Shown here in pieces: positions 41,910 through 48,135 of a stretch of DNA of 48,135 bases. The position numbers and the translations under genes were made by a program. The DNA is taken from NCBI GenBank assembly GCA_022394755.1, contig JAGFCA010000037.1, positions 1-48,135 on the forward strand, read 5' to 3'. The notes beneath the pieces are model-generated. The model was not told the DNA's origin, made no database searches, and worked only from the letters and a program-made list of their open reading frames with translations. Source of the stretch: Candidatus Poribacteria bacterium. GTDB lineage: Bacteria; Poribacteria; WGA-4E; WGA-3G. How positions within the stretch are numbered: position 1 is the stretch's first letter; every line of letters starts with the position of its first letter.

Positions 41910-44900
41910 TTATTTTATTTCTTCCAATTCTTTTTGAATTTCTTCTTTGTAGGTTAGTAAATCACTTGGATCAGGGTTATTGATTATAGCTTCATCAATA
42001 ACTTTTAGAGCACTATTAAAATGTTCACTCTGTTTACTCGGTTCATTCATTGAATGATATACTTTACCGAGAATATAATGTGATCGCCAAGAATTTGCAT
42101 CAGCCTTCAACGCTTTTTGTGAATATTCTTTTGCATCTTCAACGTTTTTCAATTCCCAGTGAAGCTGTGCCATAGCGACATAAATGGGAGCGGGTAATTT
42201 TCCTTCAGTTTCCAAAAGTTCTAATCTTTGATAGGTACGCAGTGCTTCATTAAATCGTCCTTGGCGTTCATATAATGGACCTAATAATATATAGATATCA
42301 GGTCTACTTGAATCCCGTTTTAGGTATTCCTCTAATTCATTCGACGCCTTTGATAGATGTTCGTTTGCTTTCTCAATTTCACCTTTTCTTTCAAACTCTC
42401 TTGCTAATCCTTCATAAACGGTGAATAGATAAATATGTCCACGAGAATCCTCAGGGTTTTGTTCCATTGTCTGCTTCACGCTTTGTTCAATTTTTCTGAG
42501 TTCTTCATGTTCATCCTCACGAATTAAACCGCTGACGACACCGAAATTATAGCGTATTGTGTCATCACGTGGATTAATTCTAACCCCTTCATTTATTAGC
42601 ATGCTCGAACTTTCAAGTAGTGTATTGTATTTCTCCACCTGTCCAAGAGTATATGCTGTTTGTGCGTTTGCATAAGCGATTTGACCGAGAATCAGTTTCT
42701 GTGTTGCTTTATAGTAAGTGTTAATCTTTTCTCTAACTTGTTTTTGCTCTTCTACGGTTGTACCATAATTCCTTAGATATGGTAGAACGCTTTCCCGATA
42801 GTCATGCATTCCTCTTATATTACTTACAGTTGAGTTTGCTAAATCTTCACCTTTAAAGAATTCCAAGCGTGGCCGGTTATCTGTATGGATATGTCCAGGT
42901 CCATCATCTTCCTTTACATATTCCCTGACAGCATCTGGTCCCATCATGAATGAGTCGAGTAGAGACATCCCGTCAAGATCATCAGCAGCTAAACCTTCTT
43001 GTATACTCTTTATCTTACTGCGTGCAATAAAGTTTTCATAATCTATGGAGAGGGGTTTTTGTGTCCCAATGAGAATTACAAAATCCGGGGTGTATTTATA
43101 CCAGAGTGTGGTTTCAGGAAACACATTAATGAATGTACGCACTATCATTTTATAATGTGATTCTGGTAGGCGATGTAATGGAACCCACTGACACATGACG
43201 CCATCCTCTGAAAGTATTCTACGACATAGACGATAGAAATCCTCGGTGTATATATTAGAACTTCCCGCACTAACGAGTGGGTGTATAATACCAGTTGAGA
43301 TCATATCGTATTTTGTCTGTGTCATAAGAATATGATTTCGACCATCGTTGATTTGATAGTTAAATAAACGATTCTTAAATATATTCCTATTGATATGTAC
43401 GAAATACTCTCGTGCTGCTGATATTACACCTTTAGATAGTTCAATAGCATCGACTTTTACACCGTGTTGTGTGATTGAATGTGATGTTAACCCCATACCG
43501 AAACCGACGACAAGTGCACGTTTTGGGTTTGGGTGTAGGAGTAAAGGCAGGTGTGCTATGACCCGGTGTGATGGTGAATCCCAACGTGAAGCGTCTGCTG
43601 CTTGGTTTGCATCTACATATAAGCGGTAGACACCTTCATCGTCCTTTAGCGTGGTTACAGTTCCGTCAACTTCTTCTTTATAGTCAACGACTTGATCACC
43701 GGGACGTTGTGTTTTGTATATTGTGCTTTTTAGGAAAATAGGCTGGTTGAGTGATAGGAGTAGAACTGCTGCTAATCCGATTGTAATTATGGGGATCCCT
43801 ATTCCTACCCCTTGAGAAAAGGCTTTTGCTACTTTAGGTTCGTCTTGTTTTTGTTCGGAAGTTTCTGTTGTTTCTGCGCCTGATCGCCATCCAGTTAATA
43901 CAAGCAAGCAACCAATTCCGGTATTTAATGCGACCATTAAGATGATGCTTGGTCGTATGTTTAATAGTGGAATAAGAATATATCCTGCACAGAATGCTCC
44001 TAAGATGCTGCCGACGGTATTAACCGCGTATACATTCCCAATACTTCTGCCAAGTTGTTGTTCGTTTCCTGTATAGATTTTTGTCACAAGTGGGAAACTT
44101 GCTCCCATTAAGAATGTTGGGAGGGACATAACGAGAAAGCATGAGAAAAATGTCCAAAATCTGCTTGCTCCAAATGTTGACTGAAGTGTCCTACTCACAC
44201 TATACAACTCTTCAAATGCTGGCATAAGAATTACGGCGAAGAGTCCGATTCCGAGTTGGATGAGACCGAATGTAATAACGGGTTGTTTGATTCTATCTAC
44301 CCAGTGTGCTAAGATCATACTCCCTAATGCAATTCCGAATAGGAATGCAGCAAGCATCGTAGCAAATGCATAGGTTGTACTTCCGAGAAAGAAAACTAAT
44401 ATGCGTGTCCATAATACTTCGTAGGAAAGGGCACAAAATCCGGAAATACCTATTGCGATTAATATAATATTACGGAGTGGGAGACGGGATTTTCCTATAT
44501 GAATTTCTGGTTCTATGTTTTGTACGGATGTTTCTTTAATCTGTTTTCTGCTAACGCTTTTAGTGTTTTCTGATTCTGTTTTTTGTGAAATCCTATCTAT
44601 GAGCAGTGCGATTAATGCAACACCAAAATTGATTGCAATGGCTACGCCGAGTGTCGTTTTTATACCGAGTGCTTGTATTAGGAAGAATCCTGCTGCCACA
44701 GTTCCGATGACTGCCCCGAATGTATTTAAGGCATATAGAATACCGATGTTGGTACCGAGTTGTTCTAATTTTTTGACAAAGAAACGGGTTAGAACGGGTA
44801 ATGTTCCTCCCATGAGTGTAGAGGGTATGAGGAGTATACCGAAGGTAAGAATAAAACGTATGAGTGAGAGGGTGTAGAATTCGGATGTAATGTGTCTGAA

Positions 44901-45206
44901 AATGAGGACATAAAGTGCACTGAGAACGGCTAATAGTAGGTGCCATAATATACAGAATCCACCGATTCCTGCTTCCAGATAGGCGTAGAGTTTTAGTGGA
45001 GATATATTACTTTCATCTATCTTTCTGCCAAAATAATAACTTCCGAGAGCCAGTCCTGCCATAAATGCGGTTAATACGGTACTGGTTGCAAAGACAGTGC
45101 TTCCGAAGACAAGTGTGAGTTGTCGCATCCATATTACTTCATAGATGAGGGCACTTGCCCCTGATAAGATAAAGATGATCCAAACGAGGAGTTTTATATT
45201 TCTCAT
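41910..45206 (-). CDS. Membrane/spermidine-synthase-like/TPR fusion protein
   Basis: This 1098-residue protein has four parts. Residues 1-215 and about 240-455 are two homologous six-helix membrane halves, each opening with the same motif (SGASALIYEVIWMRQLTLVF and SGFCALSYEVLWTRILVFFL). Together they make the MFS-like domain found in fused spermidine synthases. Another membrane segment lies near 475. About 510-760 is a spermidine-synthase-like Rossmann domain with VVGFGMGLTSHSITQHG and VDAIEL for S-adenosyl ligand binding. SNIYTEDFYRLCRRILSEDG is the usual tail of the active site, but the preceding catalytic Asp (D-x-x-x-P) is replaced in YDMISTGIIHP. About 830-1095 are TPRs. It is probably an inner-membrane protein acting on an unknown substrate or only binding one; true spermidine synthesis is doubtful. 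Confidence 0.88.
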   Translation of the reverse strand: MRNIKLLVWIIFILSGASALIYEVIWMRQLTLVFGSTVFATSTVLTAFMAGLALGSYYFGRKIDESNISPLKLYAYLEAGIGGFCILWHLLLAVLSALYVLIFRHITSEFYTLSLIRFILTFGILLIPSTLMGGTLPVLTRFFVKKLEQLGTNIGILYALNTFGAVIGTVAAGFFLIQALGIKTTLGVAIAINFGVALIALLIDRISQKTESENTKSVSRKQIKETSVQNIEPEIHIGKSRLPLRNIILIAIGISGFCALSYEVLWTRILVFFLGSTTYAFATMLAAFLFGIALGSMILAHWVDRIKQPVITFGLIQLGIGLFAVILMPAFEELYSVSRTLQSTFGASRFWTFFSCFLVMSLPTFLMGASFPLVTKIYTGNEQQLGRSIGNVYAVNTVGSILGAFCAGYILIPLLNIRPSIILMVALNTGIGCLLVLTGWRSGAETTETSEQKQDEPKVAKAFSQGVGIGIPIITIGLAAVLLLSLNQPIFLKSTIYKTQRPGDQVVDYKEEVDGTVTTLKDDEGVYRLYVDANQAADASRWDSPSHRVIAHLPLLLHPNPKRALVVGFGMGLTSHSITQHGVKVDAIELSKGVISAAREYFVHINRNIFKNRLFNYQINDGRNHILMTQTKYDMISTGIIHPLVSAGSSNIYTEDFYRLCRRILSEDGVMCQWVPLHRLPESHYKMIVRTFINVFPETTLWYKYTPDFVILIGTQKPLSIDYENFIARSKIKSIQEGLAADDLDGMSLLDSFMMGPDAVREYVKEDDGPGHIHTDNRPRLEFFKGEDLANSTVSNIRGMHDYRESVLPYLRNYGTTVEEQKQVREKINTYYKATQKLILGQIAYANAQTAYTLGQVEKYNTLLESSSMLINEGVRINPRDDTIRYNFGVVSGLIREDEHEELRKIEQSVKQTMEQNPEDSRGHIYLFTVYEGLAREFERKGEIEKANEHLSKASNELEEYLKRDSSRPDIYILLGPLYERQGRFNEALRTYQRLELLETEGKLPAPIYVAMAQLHWELKNVEDAKEYSQKALKADANSWRSHYILGKVYHSMNEPSKQSEHFNSALKVIDEAIINNPDPSDLLTYKEEIQKELEEIK

Positions 45207-45228
45207 TTTTCTGCTCTACTTATGTTTA

Positions 45229-45432
45229 ACTATAGTTTGGTAAGTTTTAATCATTAACAATTTCATTTGTTGAATCTGAATCAACGGTATGAATGCCAAT
45301 TAGTCGTTCCCCGGGACTGTCCTTGAGAAGATTCAAAGTGTTTTTCTGCAAGTTGGATCTGTAAGAAACTTTGATAAATAAGATTGCGTTGAAAACTGTT
45401 TAAACCCAGCAGAAAATTGTCCAAACTATAGT
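45229..45432. mobile_element. MITE-like element, second member
   Basis: ACTATAGTTTGG at 45229-45240 faces CCAAACTATAGT at 45421-45432, a perfect 12-bp inverted repeat sharing its sequence with the ends of the element at 14562-14734. The interior differs and includes a GAATCAACGGTATGAATG..TTCCCCGGG repeat. It sits 23 bp upstream of the 1098-residue fusion gene and may supply part of its leader or promoter. Confidence 0.6.
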
Positions 45433-45463
45433 AAATATATTCACTATCATCAATAAATTATAG

Positions 45464-45895
45464 TCACTGTTTTCGCCAAAAGTCTTTTTCAAGAACCGTT
45501 CCAAGATTTAAAGTGGTTGTTAGGATTTCTCCATCCCAAGTGTAGGATGCTTTAGAGATTAAATCCGATTCTGTATTGTCTATTAACATTATACCTTCAT
45601 CTATATCTATTTCAAAGATACCTGTTACAGAAACAGGAATGCCTAATACCACTAATTTCTGGACGAGATCTTGATTTGAGGATATAGTCATTGTGCCAGT
45701 TGTATCAGGTGGTTCAAGCACTAACTTAGATTCACCTTCCAAAGTAACTTCCGCTCTGAATAAGTCGTATGTTCCAACTAATTCTTCATATAAAGCATCT
45801 AATTCGTTATCATCATCCGCACCACAACCCATAATTAGGTAACCAATTACAATGGTAAAAACGATGCCGCAGACATATTTATTTTTTACTGTCAT
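45464..45895 (-). CDS. Lipoprotein of unknown function
   Basis: This 143-residue protein begins with a lipoprotein signal ending LIMGC (Cys24) followed by GADDDNE, where the Asp residues next to the Cys are compatible with inner-membrane retention. The remaining 115 residues are mainly beta strands: LVGTYDLFRAEVTLEGESK, PDTTGTMTISSNQDL, VTGIFEIDIDEGIMLI, SYTWDGEILTTTLN and a final LEKDFWRKQ. The strand pattern resembles lipocalin-like lipoproteins that start with GTYDL/GTW motifs, but assignment to a named family is not secure. It stands alone between a MITE-like element and the RNA methyltransferase gene. Confidence 0.7.
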   Translation of the reverse strand: MTVKNKYVCGIVFTIVIGYLIMGCGADDDNELDALYEELVGTYDLFRAEVTLEGESKLVLEPPDTTGTMTISSNQDLVQKLVVLGIPVSVTGIFEIDIDEGIMLIDNTESDLISKASYTWDGEILTTTLNLGTVLEKDFWRKQ

Positions 45896-46077
45896 AAATG
45901 TATATTTCTATGTATGTTTACATTATCCAATTCTTTAATGTGACAGTAAGAAAAAATTCTTGATAATAATTCTTGAAAGTAATTGAGTTTCTCTATATTT
46001 TACAGAAATACTAACTATTAAATCTGGAAATACATAATTAGCAACATGTACTATAATACGGTAGAAAGGGTTAAATA

Positions 46078-46902
46078 TCAAGTGGAATCTTTTATTCTCT
46101 GCTCTAAGCGGACAATGTGACGATAGGTTGTGGAGAATATCATGTCGAGGGTTGCAATGTCACGTTCTTCAAGAGGGGCGCGGGAGAAGACACGACGGAG
46201 TGATTTTAGATAGCTTTCCCATTCCTGATTATAGGGAGACATACCGACTTTATCTAATAATCGGGTGACCCTTGTGTAGAAGTCTTCGAGCGAGTTTACT
46301 TCAGCGTAGTCTATTTCGACAGAGGCATGATCCTCTCCTAAACTTGCCACGAATACTTCATAAGCGAATATCTGTACTGCTTGTGCCAAATTTAATGAGG
46401 GGTTTTTAGTTGCCATGGGAACACTGGCGGTCAGTTGGCAAAGACTTATCTGATCGGTTGATAGTCCGAAGTCTTCTCGACCGAATAGTAGAGCAACTTG
46501 TTGATTTTGTGATATAGAAGCGATTGTATCTGCGGCATCGCGTGCGGGAACAGGTACAGGTAAACGGACATCACGTCGTCTGTGTGTTGTACCGACAAGG
46601 AATTGTATTCCATTTAGTGCATCTTTGAGTTCAGGGACAACGTGGCACTGTTTGAGTAAATCCTTTGCCCCATGTGCCATTTTCCATGCAGCGTCTTCAT
46701 TTTGATAGGGAACAGGATTAACAAGGTAGAGTTGCGAAAATCCCATACCTTTGACAACTCTTGCTACAGATCCGATGTTTCCCGGTTCGCGTGGTTCGAA
46801 GAGGATAATACGTATGTTGGATAGATTTTTGGGTACATCTACATGGAGTGCGCGAAAACTCTCTGCTGGTTGATTCAGTTTTTGTTTGGGTTCTTTTGAC
46901 AT
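46078..46902 (-). CDS. TrmH/TrmJ-family RNA 2'-O-methyltransferase
   Basis: This 274-residue SPOUT methyltransferase has NIRIILFEPREPGNIGSVAR as motif 1, then MGFSQLYLVNP. QQVALLFGREDFGLSTDQIS is motif 2, and SVPMATKNPSLNLAQAVQIF is motif 3, the knotted S-adenosylmethionine site. This resembles TrmJ, which methylates tRNA position 32, though the short C-terminus (TYRHIVRLEQRI) makes other tRNA or rRNA targets possible. The ATG at 46902 is chosen over one at 46998. The longer frame has no family similarity, and a promoter lies within it, ending a few bases before 46902. Translation is therefore probably leaderless. Confidence 0.9.
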   Translation of the reverse strand: MSKEPKQKLNQPAESFRALHVDVPKNLSNIRIILFEPREPGNIGSVARVVKGMGFSQLYLVNPVPYQNEDAAWKMAHGAKDLLKQCHVVPELKDALNGIQFLVGTTHRRRDVRLPVPVPARDAADTIASISQNQQVALLFGREDFGLSTDQISLCQLTASVPMATKNPSLNLAQAVQIFAYEVFVASLGEDHASVEIDYAEVNSLEDFYTRVTRLLDKVGMSPYNQEWESYLKSLRRVFSRAPLEERDIATLDMIFSTTYRHIVRLEQRIKDST

Positions 46903-46909
46903 AGTATGT

Positions 46910-46938
46910 AAAGTATAGGATTTATGCCAAATTGTCAA
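46910..46938 (-). promoter_or_regulatory. Promoter abutting the methyltransferase start (leaderless mRNA)
   Basis: On the minus strand TTGACA (46938-46933) is followed after 17 nt by TACTTT (46915-46910), or after 15 nt by TATACT (46917-46912). Either places the transcription start within about 5 nt of the ATG at 46902. No ribosome site is present. Confidence 0.55.
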
Positions 46939-46989
46939 GGGAAATAGGGTGGTATAAGGGATAGAGGTATTCAATACATTTCTTATTGT

Positions 46990-47299
46990 CTGAATCACGG
47001 ATTACACGGATTACGCGGATTACGTGGAAAACGCTGATAAGAGGGTTCTTGGGTAATCAGCGGGTTAGTGAATGGTTATTGTGCCTCGGTATTTTATACG
47101 CCTTTCACCCGCAAATCAGAATCAACGGTATTAACGCAATTTAGGAGTTCCCCGTGGTTAGGTAACTGAACCTGCCGGGTCTATATTAGTATAATTTATG
47201 AATAATGAAGTTAGAATGATAATTATGAAAGTCACGTTTTCTTATAAAATTCTCTGTCCATTCAAATCTGTGATAAGTATATTCGGATACGGTTCTTAC
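46990..47299. repeat. Short tandem CGGATTACR units and a mosaic repeat
   Basis: 46996-47025 holds three adjacent units of ACGGATTAC/GCGGATTAC. 47110-47180 contains the dispersed GAATCAACGGTATTAACGC and GTTCCCCGTGG repeat also seen near 14796, 45282 and 48050. No gene is seen between here and the fragment at 47300. Confidence 0.5.
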
Positions 47300-47545
47300 T
47301 TAATACCTTCCAATAGAACAGACTCTAAATCCCAAAGCAATATCTTTAATTTGCCACGATTCTAAGTAAAACAGTTCTGCTATAGACCCTACTTTATTTG
47401 GAAGATGTTGCACTGCTTCCTTGATATCTACGATTAGTTGTTTCTCTCTATATTGTGCAGCAGCCTGTTGCTCAATCTGTTCAACAATCACAGAATATTC
47501 ATGTGTGATTTCATTTTGATATTGTTTTGTTATTGTGTAATACCA
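47300..47545 (-). pseudogene. C-terminal fragment of an unidentified protein, cut by a repeat
   Basis: On the minus strand an open frame runs from about 47545 to the stop at 47300, reading QNEITHEYSVIVEQIEQQAA, then QHLPNKVGSIAELFYLESWQ and IKDIALGF. It looks like the helical end of a larger protein. No proper start exists upstream, where the sequence becomes the TTTTACTAAGTAATGTCTC repeat (also at 47999). It is probably a gene remnant truncated by repeat-associated rearrangement. Family not recognised. Confidence 0.4.
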
Positions 47546-48135
47546 TTTTTACTAAGTAATGTCTCATTAAAAGAGTCGTGATTCGTAGATCCCTGCTACA
47601 GAAGATAGCTTCCAATAATATTCAATTCCATAAAAATGTTGTAATGACATATTATTTATTTGAGCTGGTATAATGTTACACACCTTTCGCCCCTCTGGGG
47701 CTTTAGTATTATTCGTATAAGTATGTTTTCTACACACCTTTCGCCTCTCCGAGGCTTTTTGAAAGAGAAGGAGTCGTGATTCGGAGATCCCTCCTACCAA
47801 AGAACAGAACACGAAATAAAGTCATAATGTAAATAAATCAATTGAAAATGGTATAACATTTAGAACTGGTATAATGTTACACACCTTTCGTCCCTCTGGG
47901 GCTTTAGTATTATTCGTATAAGTATGTTTTCTACACACCTTTTGCCTCTCCGAGGCTTTTTGAAAGAGAAGGAGTCGTGATTCGGAGATCCCTCCTATTT
48001 TACTAAGTAATGTCTCATTAAAAGAGTCGTGATTCGGAGATCTGGAATCAAGAAATCAACGGTATGAATGACATTTGTCATTCCCCGGGTATGAATGCCA
48101 TAAGGCATTCCCTGCCTACAGAAGATAGCTTCCAA
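47546..48135. repeat. Right-edge repeat block, two copies of a 130-bp unit 201 bp apart
   Basis: 47664-47798 recurs at 47865-47998, offset by 201 bp, with few changes. Each unit carries two inverted copies of hairpin family B and ends GAGTCGTGATTCGGAGATCC. TTTTACTAAGTAATGTCTCA then AAAGAGTCGTGATTCG occurs at both 47549 and 47999. 48043-48110 holds the GAAATCAACGGTATGAATG..TTCCCCGGG repeat with a GAATGCCATAAGGCATTC hairpin, and CTACAGAAGATAGCTTCCAA occurs at 47596 and 48116. No gene is seen. Confidence 0.7.

Noticed and set aside
46903..46998. Longer N-terminus of the RNA methyltransferase
   Set aside because: The extra residues have no family similarity, and the promoter hexamers lie inside them.
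1..48135. tRNA, rRNA, prophage, integrase or transposase genes
   Set aside because: None was recognised; the mobile-looking elements are all non-coding.

Overview
This is bacterial chromosomal DNA of low-to-moderate G+C. Paralogue-rich metabolic genes alternate with intergenic stretches packed with short hairpin repeats. The gene repertoire combines phytanoyl-CoA dioxygenase, SDR and Gfo/Idh/MocA oxidoreductases, paired sugar-phosphate isomerase-like proteins, a DUF6807 protein, a sulfatase-fold enzyme, an FG-GAP propeller protein, DUF3179, a CX4CH cytochrome-like lipoprotein and a three-subunit molybdenum hydroxylase. This suggests an uncultivated heterotroph of the Poribacteria/Planctomycetes kind. 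That assignment is inference; no rRNA or tRNA gene was seen to confirm it.

Layout. 1-1.19 kb: dispersed hairpin repeats. 1.19-3.12 kb: a toxin-antitoxin operon with a HigB toxin, a HigA-like/TPR chimeric partner and a remnant of a PIN-type toxin. 3.18-4.20 kb: a secreted DUF3179 protein whose conserved CxxC motif reads TGA-P-L-C, with a hairpin at the right distance downstream to be a bacterial SECIS element; this is a candidate new selenoprotein. 4.47-7.52 kb: an SDR/PhyH operon divergent from a Gfo/Idh/MocA gene. 7.78-16.5 kb: a decaying region with a secreted unknown, a STAS protein, three members of a membrane-anchored family (one dead), two frameshifted secreted genes, MITE-like elements and two truncated copies of the start of the downstream hydroxylase operon. 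16.4-20.7 kb: that intact operon (FAD, 2Fe-2S and Mo subunits plus a zinc-ribbon gene) with a clear promoter and an 18-bp hairpin at its end. 20.7-26.1 kb: a PIN toxin fused to its antitoxin, an alpha/beta hydrolase, a small membrane-protein pair, a sugar isomerase/DUF6807 pair, a Tat-exported sulfite-oxidase-like enzyme and a phosphoesterase.

26.1-46.9 kb is almost entirely on the minus strand. It holds an isomerase/FG-GAP/sulfatase-like operon, a VWA protein and a PEP-synthase/rifampin-phosphotransferase-like enzyme, a lipoprotein with a CX4CH motif and an Asp/Glu/His repeat tail, and the GTPase Der. Next come an AI-2E-type permease carrying a large propeller-like insertion, a DAACS symporter and aspartyl-tRNA synthetase (each with an insertion), a 1098-residue membrane/spermidine-synthase-like/TPR fusion, a lipoprotein and a TrmH-type RNA methyltransferase that appears leaderless. 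From 46.9 kb to the end the sequence is repeats and a gene fragment.

Themes: catabolism of oxidised or sulfated carbohydrates and small organics (isomerases, PhyH, SDR, Gfo/Idh, FG-GAP, sulfatase-like enzyme, molybdoenzymes); toxin-antitoxin genes rearranged by domain shuffling; and active local duplication followed by decay.
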